DNA of 64,000 bases, taken from Mesorhizobium sp. SOD10 (GTDB lineage Bacteria > Pseudomonadota > Alphaproteobacteria > Rhizobiales > Rhizobiaceae). The stretch lies in contig CCNA01000009.1 of assembly GCA_000824805.1 (NCBI GenBank), forward strand, positions 1 to 64,000, read 5' to 3'. The notes under the pieces are model-generated. The model was not told where the DNA came from. It did not search any database and was given only the letters and a program-made list of their open reading frames with translations. Of the stretch, positions 1-9,335 are shown in pieces. How positions within the stretch are numbered: position 1 is the stretch's first letter; every line of letters starts with the position of its first letter. The translations under genes were made by a program, and so were the position numbers.

Positions 1-1402
1 GAACCACGTCGCTGCTCTGCGCGAGCTTATCGGTGACCATGCGGTTTTGGCCGAAGCGGCTGACATGGCCGCTTACGAAATCGGAGCACGCTACGACAAG
101 GGATGCGCAGCGTTCGTTGCGCGCCCGGCGTCAACGGAACAGGTATCGGCCGTTCTCGCCTACTGCGTACAGCACGGCATCTGCCTCATTCCCCAGTCCG
201 GCAACACGGGCCTGGTGTCCGGGTCGACGCCCGATGCCGGCGGAACACAGGGCGTGCTGAGCCTCGACCGTCTCACCGGGATCTTCGATCTGGACGTGGC
301 CAACCGGTCCGTGAGGGTAGCGGCGGGGCTCAGGCTTTCCCAGCTTAACGCGCGTTTGGAAAACTCAGGACTTTGCTTTCCGATCGACCTCGGCGCGGAC
401 CCTCGCATCGGCGGCATGGTCGCCACCAACACCGGTGGCTCGCGGTTCCTTCGCTATGGCGATGTCCGGCGCAACACGCTCGGCCTCAAGGTCGTTCTGG
501 CGGATGCGGAGGGAACCGTTCTCGACCTTGCGTCGCAATTGAGGAAGAACAACACCGGGGTCGACCTCAAGCAGCTCTTCATCGGGACATCCGGTTCTTT
601 CGGGGTGATCACCGAATGCGTGCTGAACCTCGAGGCCGTGCCGCGGCAGACCGCGACCGCGCTTCTCGTGCCGTCATCGCCCGATCAGGTTTCCGATCTC
701 CTGATCGCGATGGAGGGTTCGCTCGGGAATTATCTGTCGGCTTTCGAAGGCATGTCCGGCAACACGGTCCGCGCGGCCCTCGATCATGTTCCCTCGCTCC
801 GCAACCCTTTCCAGGGCGGCGCGGTGCCCGATTTCATGATCCTCGTGGAGATTTCGCGCTCGAACGCTCGCCGCAGCGGCGAGCAGGGTCTGGACGAGGT
901 CCTGGAGACCGTTCTGGCGGAAATGTGGGAGGGCCAACTGCTCGCCGACGCGTTCGTCGGTCCGCCGCATGAAATCTGGGCGATGCGCCATGCGCTCTCC
1001 GAAGGCGTGAAGCATCGTGGCCGACTGATCGCGTTCGACCTTTCCTTCCGCCGCGGCGACGTCATGCCGTTCCTCGAGCGGATGAAGGCCGAATTGCCCG
1101 CGAAGTTCGCGGATGTGACGATTTGCGACTTCGGTCATATCGGCGACGGCGGGGTCCATTTCAATCTCGTCGTGCCGAAGCATGACATCCGGATGTCGGA
1201 CGGCGCGTTCGAGAATAGCCTCAGGACGTGGGTCTTCGACATCGCGGTCCGAGAATTCGGCGGCAGCTACAGCGCCGAACACGCGATAGGCCCGAAGAAT
1301 CTGGCCTTCTACGACCGCTACACCCCTCCGGAAATCCGGAAACTGGCCGCGGGGCTGAAGGCGATCACGTCGCCGGGCACGCTGGGGTCGGTGGCGTTTT
1401 GA
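1..1402 (+). CDS. FAD-linked oxidase, D-2-hydroxyglutarate dehydrogenase-like (5' partial)
   Basis: The reading frame is open to the left edge, so the true start lies outside the window. The visible part has the PCMH-type FAD-binding domain (SGNTG near base 200, then TNTGGSR near 430). The C-terminal domain carries GHIGDGGVHFN (about 1133-1165) and SAEHAIG (about 1270), hallmarks of the D-lactate/D-2-hydroxyglutarate dehydrogenase family. These flavoenzymes oxidise D-2-hydroxyacids to 2-oxoacids. In the pipecolate/2-aminoadipate route of lysine degradation known from Pseudomonas putida, such an enzyme turns D-2-hydroxyglutarate into 2-oxoglutarate, and the three downstream genes fit that route. 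The exact substrate is inferred from context; D-lactate or another D-2-hydroxyacid is possible. Confidence 0.8.
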   Translation, partial: NHVAALRELIGDHAVLAEAADMAAYEIGARYDKGCAAFVARPASTEQVSAVLAYCVQHGICLIPQSGNTGLVSGSTPDAGGTQGVLSLDRLTGIFDLDVANRSVRVAAGLRLSQLNARLENSGLCFPIDLGADPRIGGMVATNTGGSRFLRYGDVRRNTLGLKVVLADAEGTVLDLASQLRKNNTGVDLKQLFIGTSGSFGVITECVLNLEAVPRQTATALLVPSSPDQVSDLLIAMEGSLGNYLSAFEGMSGNTVRAALDHVPSLRNPFQGGAVPDFMILVEISRSNARRSGEQGLDEVLETVLAEMWEGQLLADAFVGPPHEIWAMRHALSEGVKHRGRLIAFDLSFRRGDVMPFLERMKAELPAKFADVTICDFGHIGDGGVHFNLVVPKHDIRMSDGAFENSLRTWVFDIAVREFGGSYSAEHAIGPKNLAFYDRYTPPEIRKLAAGLKAITSPGTLGSVAF

Positions 1403-1453
1403 GAATGACGCGGCACTGCAGCGATGAACACAGGGAAAAATAAGGAAGCAATC

Positions 1454-2980
1454 ATGACGAAGACCGTCGACGTAAAACAGGAAACCGCGCGCCTCTTGGA
1501 AAAGCTGGGCGTCTCCCGCGAGGTCTGTTCCGGGGGCGGCATGGCCGCCTATAGCCCGGTTTCGGGTGAGCAAGTGGGCGCGCTGATGACCGTGTCGGCC
1601 GCTGACGCCGCGAACGCCATCGAGGCCGCGCACGAAGCCTTCAAGACCTGGAGGCTCGTTCCCGCGCCGAAGCGCGGCGAGCTTGTCCGCCTGCTCGGTG
1701 AGGAACTCCGCGCCGCCAAGGAGGACCTCGGCCGCCTTGTCTCGATCGAGGCGGGCAAGATCCCGTCGGAGGGCCTGGGCGAGGTCCAGGAAATGATCGA
1801 CATCTGCGATTTCGCCGTCGGCCTGTCGCGCCAGCTTTACGGCCTGACCATCGCCACCGAGCGCCCTGGCCACCGGATGATGGAGACCTGGCATCCGCTG
1901 GGCGTCGTGGGCGTGATCTCGGCGTTCAATTTTCCGGTCGCCGTGTGGTCATGGAATGCAGCCCTTGCGCTGGTCTGCGGCAACCCGGTCGTCTGGAAAC
2001 CTTCCGAGAAGACGTCGCTGACCGCCCTTGCATCCCAGGGGATCCTCGAACGCGCGCTCGCGCGCTTCGGCGACGCTCCGGCGAACCTCTCTCAGGTTCT
2101 GGTCGGCGACCGCTCCATAGGCGAGGCCCTCGTCGATCACCCGAAGGTGGCTCTGGTTTCCGCGACCGGATCGACCCGCATGGGCAAGGAGGTTGGACCC
2201 CGCGTGGCCAAGCGCTTCGCACGCTCGATTCTCGAACTCGGAGGCAACAACGCGGGCATCGTGTGCCCGTCCGCCGATCTCGACATGGCGCTCCGCGCGA
2301 TCGCGTTCGGCGCCATGGGCACGGCTGGGCAGCGCTGCACGACGCTCCGTCGTCTGTTCGTGCATGAGAGCGTCTACGACAAGTTCGTTCCGCGCCTGAC
2401 CAAGGCCTACCGGAGCGTCTCGGTGGGCAACCCCCTGGAAACGTCCGCACTTGTCGGTCCTCTGGTCGACAAGCAGGCGTTCGAGAACATGCAGAAGGCT
2501 CTCGCTTGGGCGAAGGCCGAGGGCGGTTCGGTAACTGGTGGCGACCGTGTGTTCAATGCGGGCAGGGATGGCGCCTACTATGTGAGGCCCGCGATCGTCG
2601 AGATGCCAAAGCAGTCTGGGCCGGTGCTCGAGGAAACGTTCGCGCCGATCCTTTACGTGATGAAGTATTCCGATTTTGATCGTGTCATCGAGGACCACAA
2701 CGCTGTGGCTGCCGGCCTCTCGTCCTCCATCTTCACGCTCGACATGCGGGAGGCCGAACGCTTCCTGGCCGCGGACGGCTCCGACTGCGGTATCGCCAAT
2801 GTCAACATCGGCACCTCGGGAGCTGAAATAGGCGGCGCGTTCGGTGGCGAAAAGGAGACGGGCGGCGGCCGCGAGTCCGGCTCAGATGCCTGGAAAGCCT
2901 ATATGCGGCGCACGACCAACACCGTGAATTACTCCAGGGCACTGCCGCTCGCGCAGGGTGTCTCCTTCGATATCGAGTGA
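1454..2980 (+). CDS. amaB: Aldehyde dehydrogenase, ALDH7 type (2-aminoadipate semialdehyde / piperideine-6-carboxylate dehydrogenase)
   Basis: This 508-residue NAD(P)-dependent aldehyde dehydrogenase has Glu261 in ELGGNN and the catalytic Cys295 in AGQRCTTLRRL. That Cys context is typical of the ALDH7 (antiquitin/AmaB) group. It is expected to oxidise 2-aminoadipate 6-semialdehyde, in equilibrium with piperideine-6-carboxylate, to 2-aminoadipate. I chose the ATG at 1454 because AAGGAAG lies just upstream; a start 30 bases earlier would add residues not expected in the family. It lies 51 bases after the FAD oxidase and 4 bases before the aminotransferase, so the genes are probably co-transcribed. 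Confidence 0.85.
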   Translation: MTKTVDVKQETARLLEKLGVSREVCSGGGMAAYSPVSGEQVGALMTVSAADAANAIEAAHEAFKTWRLVPAPKRGELVRLLGEELRAAKEDLGRLVSIEAGKIPSEGLGEVQEMIDICDFAVGLSRQLYGLTIATERPGHRMMETWHPLGVVGVISAFNFPVAVWSWNAALALVCGNPVVWKPSEKTSLTALASQGILERALARFGDAPANLSQVLVGDRSIGEALVDHPKVALVSATGSTRMGKEVGPRVAKRFARSILELGGNNAGIVCPSADLDMALRAIAFGAMGTAGQRCTTLRRLFVHESVYDKFVPRLTKAYRSVSVGNPLETSALVGPLVDKQAFENMQKALAWAKAEGGSVTGGDRVFNAGRDGAYYVRPAIVEMPKQSGPVLEETFAPILYVMKYSDFDRVIEDHNAVAAGLSSSIFTLDMREAERFLAADGSDCGIANVNIGTSGAEIGGAFGGEKETGGGRESGSDAWKAYMRRTTNTVNYSRALPLAQGVSFDIE

Positions 2981-2984
2981 CGTC

Positions 2985-4217
2985 ATGACGATCGATGCCA
3001 GAATAGCAGAGTCCCCGTTCCGATCCGCGTCCCGCATTGCCAGCATCGGCGTGTCCAAGATCCTTGCTATCGGCGCACGTGCCACTGCGCTGAAGCGGGA
3101 AGGCCGTCCGGTGATAGTCCTCGGCGCGGGCGAGCCCGACTTCGACACGCCCGCCAACGTGAAGGCGGCAGCGAAGGCAGCCATAGACCGAGGCGACACC
3201 AAGTACACGGCGCTCGATGGCTCGCCGGCGCTAAAAAAGGCCGTGGCGGAGAAGTTCCGGCGCGAGAACGGCATCGACTACGCGCTCGACGAAATCACCG
3301 TCGGCACGGGGGCAAAGCAGATACTGTTCAAGGCCTTCATGGCCAGCGTCGATCCGGGCGATGAGGTGATCATCCCGACGCCCTATTGGACCTCCTATTC
3401 CGACATCGTCGAAATCTGCGGCGGTGTGCCTGTCCTCGTGCCTTGTGAGGCGAAGGCGGGATTCAGGCTCAAGGCGGATCAGTTGGAGAAGGCCATCACG
3501 CCCAAGACCCGTTGGTTGCTTTTGAATTCGCCTTCCAATCCCTCCGGTGCGGCCTACAGCGCATCGGATTATAGGCCGCTGACGGAAGTGCTGCTTCGCT
3601 ACCCGCATGTCTGGCTGATGGTGGACGACATGTACGAGCACATCGTCTATGACGGCTTCGAGTTCGTCACGCCCGTTGCGCTGGAGCCAAGGCTGAGACC
3701 GAGGACGCTTACGATCAACGGCGTCTCCAAGGCATACGCCATGACAGGTTGGCGCATCGGCTACGCAGGCGGATCGAGGGCCTTGATCAAAGCGATGGCA
3801 GTCGTGCAGAGCACGGCGACTTCCTGCCCGTCCTCGGTCAGTCAAGCGGCCTCGGTCGAGGCCCTCAACGGACCGCAGCGGTTTCTGAAGGAGCGGCAGG
3901 AGAGTTTCAAACGCCGCCGAGACCTCGTGGTGGCCGCACTCAATGAAATCGACGGCATCGACTGCCGCGTTCCGGAAGGGGCCTTCTACACCTTCGCCGG
4001 ATGCGGCGGGCTGATCGGCAAAAGCACGCCGGGCGGCAGGCGGATTGAGAGCGATGAGGACTTCACCGACTATCTCCTCGAGAAGGCCGACGTCGCCGTC
4101 GTCCCGGGTTCGGCCTTCGGGCTTTCTCCCTATTTCCGGATCTCCTACGCTACCTCGGAAGAGGAACTCGGCGAAGCTCTGAGCCGGATAGCGAGGGCCT
4201 GCGCCGCGCTGAAGTGA
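2985..4217 (+). CDS. PLP aminotransferase class I (aspartate aminotransferase-like), candidate 2-aminoadipate aminotransferase
   Basis: This is a fold-type I aminotransferase of 410 residues, the usual length. It has the N-terminal VLGAGEPDFDTP motif, NSPSNPSG near residue 181, a PLP-contacting Asp in MVDDMYEHI, the Schiff-base Lys249 in NGVSKAYAMTGWRIGY, and a C-terminal FRIS Arg for the substrate carboxylate. General sequence features match AatA-like aspartate aminotransferases. Between amaB and amaA genes the likely job is 2-aminoadipate to 2-oxoadipate, which is inference. The ATG at 2985 was preferred over an in-frame start inside amaB. Confidence 0.8.
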   Translation: MTIDARIAESPFRSASRIASIGVSKILAIGARATALKREGRPVIVLGAGEPDFDTPANVKAAAKAAIDRGDTKYTALDGSPALKKAVAEKFRRENGIDYALDEITVGTGAKQILFKAFMASVDPGDEVIIPTPYWTSYSDIVEICGGVPVLVPCEAKAGFRLKADQLEKAITPKTRWLLLNSPSNPSGAAYSASDYRPLTEVLLRYPHVWLMVDDMYEHIVYDGFEFVTPVALEPRLRPRTLTINGVSKAYAMTGWRIGYAGGSRALIKAMAVVQSTATSCPSSVSQAASVEALNGPQRFLKERQESFKRRRDLVVAALNEIDGIDCRVPEGAFYTFAGCGGLIGKSTPGGRRIESDEDFTDYLLEKADVAVVPGSAFGLSPYFRISYATSEEELGEALSRIARACAALK

Positions 4218-4254
4218 ACAGGGGCTCGACTGTTCCCCTTTTGAAAGTTACGTC

Positions 4255-5520
4255 ATGAACCTGGAAGACAACTCGATACTCTGGCGTGCCAGCAGCCGCG
4301 AGCAGAGCGACGCGAGTCCTCTCGACCGCGATCTCACGGTGGACCTGGTCGTCGTTGGAGGCGGGTTCACAGGGTTGTCCGCCGCGCTGGCCGCCGTCGA
4401 AAAGGGTGCGTCTGCCTGTGTGCTCGAGGCGGAGATCGTGGGACACGGCGGCTCGGGCCGGAATGTGGGACTGGTCAACGCCGGACTCTGGCTGCCGCCA
4501 GACACTGTCATCGAGCAGATGGGCGAGCCGGCGGGCCGTCGCCTGATCGACATCCTGGCCGACGCTCCGAGGCGAGTTTTCGAGATCATCGAGCGCGAAG
4601 GGATCGATTGCGAGGCGGCGCGGCGCGGCACGCTGCACCTTGCGCATTCCAAGTCCGGATTTCGCGACCTCGAAGAGAGGCACCGCCAGGGAGTGAAGTT
4701 CGGAGCACCGCTTGAACTCCTCGATGCCGCGGAAACGGCCCGGCGTACCGGGACGAAGACTTACCATGGTTCTCTCTTCGACCCTCGTGCGGGGACCATC
4801 CAGCCGGTCGCGTGCTGCCGGGGACTAGCCCGGGCAGCCAAGGCGAAGGGCGCCAGGGTGCATGCCCGATCGCCCGTCACGTCCATCAGCCGGAAGGCAA
4901 ATAGCTGGATCGTTCAGGCCAACGGCCGCACGGTGACGGCGAGAGCATTGCTTCTCGCGACAAACGCATACCAGACGGGCTTCGAGAGCCCGTTCGCACC
5001 GCAATACACTCCAGTCAGCTATTGCCAATTCGCGACGGTTCCGATGCCCGAGGCCGCGCGCCGCGAAATCCTGCCTGGCGGGGAGGGCTGCTGGGATACG
5101 GCATTGGTCATGTCCTCTTTCCGTATCGATAGGGCCGGAAGGTTGATCCTTGGCGGCATCGGCAACACGGAGGGACCGGGCGGGCCAATCCATCGGTCAT
5201 GGGCCAGGCGCAAGCTTCGCGCGCTCTTCCCTTCGATAGGAGACCTGAGGTTCGACTTTGAATGGCGCGGCAGGATCGCAATGACCGACGACCACATTCC
5301 AAAAATCGTCGCCTTCGGACCCGACGCCTACGCCTGCTTTGGTTATTCAGGACGCGGCATCGGCCCGGGGACCGTCTTTGGAACGCAAGCAGCGATCGCG
5401 CTTCTCGAGGGAAATCCCGACGCCCTCCCGATCCTGCCTATCGAGCGCTACTCGGAGCGCTTCAACGCAGCGAAGGCGATCTACTATGAATTTGGGGCGA
5501 CGGTGAATCATCTGGTTTAG
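4255..5520 (+). CDS. amaA: FAD-dependent oxidoreductase, L-pipecolate oxidase-like (DAO family)
   Basis: This 421-residue DAO-family flavoprotein has the dinucleotide-binding VVVGGGFTGLSAAL at residues 33-46, a GSGRNVGLVNAGLW flavin-contact segment, and the C-terminal GYSGRGIGPGTVFG motif. The resemblance is to AmaA, which oxidises L-pipecolate to piperideine-6-carboxylate, the substrate of the AmaB-type enzyme encoded upstream. It is the last gene of the operon and runs towards ridA on the other strand. Other cyclic or N-methylated amino acids cannot be excluded as substrates. Confidence 0.75.
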   Translation: MNLEDNSILWRASSREQSDASPLDRDLTVDLVVVGGGFTGLSAALAAVEKGASACVLEAEIVGHGGSGRNVGLVNAGLWLPPDTVIEQMGEPAGRRLIDILADAPRRVFEIIEREGIDCEAARRGTLHLAHSKSGFRDLEERHRQGVKFGAPLELLDAAETARRTGTKTYHGSLFDPRAGTIQPVACCRGLARAAKAKGARVHARSPVTSISRKANSWIVQANGRTVTARALLLATNAYQTGFESPFAPQYTPVSYCQFATVPMPEAARREILPGGEGCWDTALVMSSFRIDRAGRLILGGIGNTEGPGGPIHRSWARRKLRALFPSIGDLRFDFEWRGRIAMTDDHIPKIVAFGPDAYACFGYSGRGIGPGTVFGTQAAIALLEGNPDALPILPIERYSERFNAAKAIYYEFGATVNHLV

Positions 5521-5587
5521 CCTGAGCAAGCGGGTGGAAGGCCGCTTCTCATCCGGCCGCCAAACGAGCGGCAGGGACCGGCGCCGG

Positions 5588-5968
5588 TTACCGCAAGGCA
5601 ATGATCGCCTCGATTTCAACCTTCGCGCCCTTCGGCAGCGCGGCAACTTCGTAGCAAGCTCGGGCGGGGTAAGGCTTGCCAAAGAAGCCAGCATAGACCT
5701 GATTGATCTCCGCGAATTTGCGGAGATTGGTGAGTAGCACGGTTGTCTTTACGGTTGCCGACAGGTCCGTGCCCGCAGCTCTGGCGATCGCTGCAATGTT
5801 CCGCAGACATTGTTCTGCCTGTTTCACTGGATCATCGGAACTGAATTCTCCCGTATCGGGATCGATGGGAAGTTGGCCAGAAACGAACAAAAGGTTGCCG
5901 ACCTTGATTGCCTGAGAGAACGAGCCGACCGCACCGGGTGCCTCTGAGGTCTGGATTTCCGTCAACAT
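5588..5968 (-). CDS. ridA: RidA family enamine/imine deaminase
   Basis: The 126-residue protein has the RidA/YjgF signature: SEAPGAVGSFSQAI near the N-terminus, FVSGQLP, a RACYEVAALPKGAKVEIEAIA C-terminal block with the conserved active-site Arg, and a Glu in the last strand. RidA proteins hydrolyse the reactive enamines/imines released by PLP enzymes and amino-acid oxidases. It follows the broken dadA and racemase genes on the same strand, as is common for dad operons. The start at 5968 is preferred to 5992 because CAGGA is correctly spaced and the family begins at this point. Confidence 0.9.
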   Translation of the reverse strand: MLTEIQTSEAPGAVGSFSQAIKVGNLLFVSGQLPIDPDTGEFSSDDPVKQAEQCLRNIAAIARAAGTDLSATVKTTVLLTNLRKFAEINQVYAGFFGKPYPARACYEVAALPKGAKVEIEAIIALR

Positions 5969-5995
5969 TGGCGTGTCCTGTGTTTGTTGCAATAT

Positions 5996-7245
5996 TCAGG
6001 CGTATCGTGCGATCGCGAGATCGGTGGCATCGAGGTCTGCTTTCTTTCCGCCGACGAGATCGCTGATCACGCGCGCCGAGCTGCAACTCATCGTCCAGCC
6101 CAACGTGCCGTGGCCGGTGTTGAGAAAAAGACCGGCAATCTTCGTCGGACCGATGACCGGCTGCCGTCCGGCGTCATCGGCCGCAATCCGGACCAGAACG
6201 AGGCCCTGGTGACGTCACCGCCTGGGAAAAGGTCAGTGACGGAATGCTCGAGCGTTTGCCTGCGGGCCTGACCAAGATCGTTGGTGTATCCTGAGATCTC
6301 CGCCATGCCGCCCACCCGGATGCGGTCGCCGAGACGAGTGATCGCGATCTTGTAAGTCTCGTCCATGATGGTCGACTCGGGAGCACGCGACGCATCGACG
6401 ATCGGGATGGTCAGCGAATAGCCCTTGACCGGGTAGACCGGCAGGCGAATGCCGAATTGTTTGAGAAGCAGTGGGGAATAGCTGCCAAGGGCAACGACGA
6501 CCGCGTCGGCGTTCAGTCGGCCCTTCTCGGTAAGCACGGCGCGCACGCGCTCCCCCTCGACATCGAGCCCTTTGATCGTCGTGCCGTAGTCGAAATGGAC
6601 GCCGAGTTCGGCCGCTTTCGCGGCGAGCGCGTTTGTGAACTTGAAGCAATCGCCAGTTTCGTCCTTCGGCGTGAGCAGACCACCGACGATCTTGTCGCGG
6701 ACATGGGCGAGCGCCGGTTCGACGCGGATGCATCCGTCGCGATCGAGAACTTCGTAAGGAATGCCGTCGGCGGCAAGCGCCTTCACGTCTTTTGCCGAGG
6801 CATCGAGTTGCTGCTGCGTGCGGAACAGCTGCAGCGTCCCCTGCATCCGCTCGTCATATTCGATACCCGTTTCGCTGCGTACCTCGGCGAGCGAAATGCG
6901 ACTGTAGTCGGCCAGGCGCAGCATGCGGCTCTTGTTGATCGCGTAGCGTTTGGACGTGCAGTTCGACAGCATCTGCACGAGCCAGGCGACCATCGCACGA
7001 TCGATCTTGGGACGAAGGATGAGCGGAGCATGTTTCATGAACAGCCATTTCATCGCCTTCATGGGAATACCGGGCGCGGCCCAGGGCGAGCAATAGCCGA
7101 ACGAGACTTCCCCGGCGTTGGCGAAACTGGTTTCGAGCGCGGGCCCATCCTGCCTGTCGATGACGGTGACATCGTGCCTAGCGTTGGCCAGTTGGTAGGC
7201 GGTCGTCACGCCGACGACGCCGGCACCCAGGACAATGACTCTCAT
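5996..7245 (-). pseudogene. dadA: D-amino acid dehydrogenase dadA, single-base frameshift near the 3' end
   Basis: The frame opens with an FAD-binding [20 protein letters not shown] and follows DadA (D-amino acid:quinone oxidoreductase) up to LRPMTPDG. It then shifts into nonsense and stops at 6088. The lost C-terminus is present in another frame ([12 protein letters not shown], then [10 protein letters not shown]) and ends at a stop at 5996-5998. One missing base at about 6162 explains this, and the total of 1250 bases is one short of a codon multiple. The lost part holds the conserved flavin-contacting GHG segment, so the product is probably inactive. A sequencing error is the alternative. 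Confidence 0.8.
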
Positions 7246-7275
7246 GATTTCCTCAATGGTTGCGGGGTGTGGATG

Positions 7276-8366
7276 TCAGCGGTAGGTGCGTTGGTAGCGG
7301 TGGCCCAGGCTCGTCAAAATCTCGTAGGAGATTGTCCCGGCATCGCGCGCGATGTCTTCGAGCGTCTGATGCGGACCGATCACTTCGACGAGGCTGCCGA
7401 GGGTGAGCGTGCCCTCGGGAAGCGCGGTAATATCGATCATGATGCTGTCCATCGACACCCGACCTACGATCGGCAGGCGCTGGCCTTCGAAATAGACGGC
7501 TCCTCGGCTGCTGAGGCTGCGCGGAAGACCATCCGCGTAGCCGGTCGCAATCGTGGCAAGTCGTGTTTGGCCGGAGGTGACTTTCGCGCCGCCATAGCCG
7601 ACACGCGTGCCGGCCGGCACCGTCCGCGTCTGGATGACGGCCACGTCGAGCTTGACCACGGGCTGCATCGGATTGGACATGCCATTCGTCGGCGCGCCGC
7701 CGTAAAGCGCGATGCCGGGACGCGCGAGGACACCGTGATATTTAGCACCGAGGAAGATACCGCCGGAATTGGCGAAGCACATTTGGCACCCTCCAAATTC
7801 ATCGACTATGTGCAGCATCTCCGCGAGCTGGTCTGAATTCTGCTTGCTGCCGGGTTCGTCGGCCGAAGCAAGGTGGCTCATCGCGACTTCGATCTTTCTT
7901 CCGGCGCTACTCCAAGCCTGGACATGCCGGTGTCGAACTGCAGGACGGCGGGAAGCGTTCGCTGGAAATCACGAGCAGCTGAAGACCAGCGCCGAAATTG
8001 CTCCAACGAATTGAGCACCGGAACGATGCCCGCCTGTGCGCATGCGATCTCACTGCCGGGTTGCAGACCGTTCAGCACGAAGATCTGAACGTCGCGCGCA
8101 AGATCGGCCTGCAGTGCGGTGGCCTCCATGAACTGCGCAACAAAGAACTGCCGGCAACCCTGCACATACAGCGCCCGAGATACGATAGCCGCTCCAAGCC
8201 CATAGGCGTCTGCCTTCACGACGGCTCCCGCGCGGATGGGCGCGACTGTCGAGCACTGCTTTTTGTAATTGCTGCAGAGCGTTGCAAGATTGATGCTCAG
8301 AAGGCCTGAGGCCCCTTGCTCAGCCGCGGCAGCTCGTGCGCGGGTGTCCAAAAAATCTCTGTCCAT
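7276..8366 (-). pseudogene. alr: Alanine racemase (alr/dadX), disrupted by internal deletion plus frameshift
   Basis: The N-terminal part (8366 leftwards) carries the PLP-binding VVKADAYGLG motif and ends after DTGMSRLGVAPEE. The C-terminal part resumes at MSHLASADEP in another frame and includes GIALYGG, RVGYGG, GYADGLPR, and SMDSIMIDI, which are typical of alanine racemase. Between MSRLG and MSHLA only about 10 residues' worth of sequence remains, against roughly 24 in family members. About 14 codons plus a frame appear to be lost near 7880-7895. A sequencing slip alone would not explain the missing length. The gene lies 30 bases upstream of dadA, the normal dad operon order. Confidence 0.75.
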
Positions 8367-8478
8367 CGGCGCCGCCTTTCGATCGCGGCGAACTTATGAA
8401 ATAATGAACGAAATTGCCGGCCAAGGTGTAGGTGATCATTGCGTCTTGGCGCATTTTTTCGCATATTGGACCAGAAAA

Positions 8479-8958
8479 TTGGAACAATCTATCATAGCCA
8501 CCCTGGACGCCATCGACAGCAATATCTTGAGACTGCTGCGCATCGATGCGCGCATCAGCAATGCCAAGCTTGCGGCCGAAGTCGGCCTGTCGGCCTCCGC
8601 CTGTCTCAGGCGAACCAGGCTCTTGGAGCATGCCGGGGTGATTCGCGGCTATACGGCGCTGGTCGACACCGCGAATGCGGAGGGGACGATCGCTGTCATC
8701 ATCAACATAACGCTCGAGCGGCAGACCGAGGATTACCTCGACCAATTCGAGGCGGCTGTCCGCAAGCATCCGGAGATCCGTGAATGCTTCCTGATGACCG
8801 GGGGCTCGGACTATCTGCTACGCGTGGAGGTAGCCAATGCCGGCGAATTCGAGCGGATCCACAAGGAGGTTCTTTCCACCCTTCCGGGTGTGCTCCGCAT
8901 TCACTCAAGCTTCTCTATCCGCAATGTCTTGGCTACCCGGATCAAAGCGAAGCGTTAG
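8479..8958 (+). CDS. Lrp/AsnC family transcriptional regulator
   Basis: The 159-residue product has an N-terminal HTH (LDAIDSNILRLLRIDARISNAKLAAEVGLSAS in part) and a C-terminal RAM/AsnC ligand domain with the GGSDYLLRVEVA segment. It is divergent from the racemase gene, the standard place for the alanine-responsive activator of a dad operon. The start is uncertain. I chose TTG at 8479 because it gives the normal family length; an ATG at 8404 would add 25 residues that do not look like Lrp. It appears intact although its presumed targets are broken. Confidence 0.75.
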   Translation: MEQSIIATLDAIDSNILRLLRIDARISNAKLAAEVGLSASACLRRTRLLEHAGVIRGYTALVDTANAEGTIAVIINITLERQTEDYLDQFEAAVRKHPEIRECFLMTGGSDYLLRVEVANAGEFERIHKEVLSTLPGVLRIHSSFSIRNVLATRIKAKR

Positions 8959-9335
8959 TCTTCCGCGCTCACACGCCATTTGCAAGGCTCCGCGCTTAGG
9001 CTCGATAACAGAATTCGACAACAAGGAGGTTGGCGATCTCTTCCACCTGCAAGCGTCACCCCGAGTGCAGCCGACCGGGGCATTCGCCTGACGGTAGGAG
9101 AGTCCGCTGCGCAGCTGGTATTCGCCAAACGTTGTCCAGAAATTCTCACGCAGGTTCCACCTTGCGTTTGGCACCGGAGAAAGGTTCGATTACGCTGGCA
9201 GTGTCGCCGCCTGAAATTTCAGCTTGCCGGACCGGCGTGACGGCTCTTGCACCGTGCGGAAAATTGGACATAGGGTCCAGGGCTGGCGACCCGGATCGGT
9301 ACAACGGATTTCCTCGGCGATTGGTGGGACGGCAA
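8959..9335. other. Convergent intergenic region, no recognisable gene
   Basis: These 377 bases lie between the ends of the Lrp gene and the SDR gene. Short open frames exist on the minus strand (about 8905-9174 and 9146-9367), but neither has a domain or ribosome-binding site I can support. I see no clear terminator hairpin. It may hold the remnant of a lost gene. Confidence 0.4.

Noticed and set aside
674..1894. Long open frame on the minus strand across the FAD oxidase and ALDH genes
   Set aside because: It runs antisense to two well-supported genes and has no recognisable domain; such frames are common in high-GC DNA.
6457..7836. 459-residue plus-strand frame opposite dadA and alr
   Set aside because: It is the shadow of the DadA and racemase coding sequence; its His/Asp/Arg-rich product has no known domain.
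8905..9174. 89-residue minus-strand frame between lrp and the SDR gene
   Set aside because: Overlaps the lrp end, has no clear ribosome-binding site and no family I recognise; kept only as part of the intergenic note.
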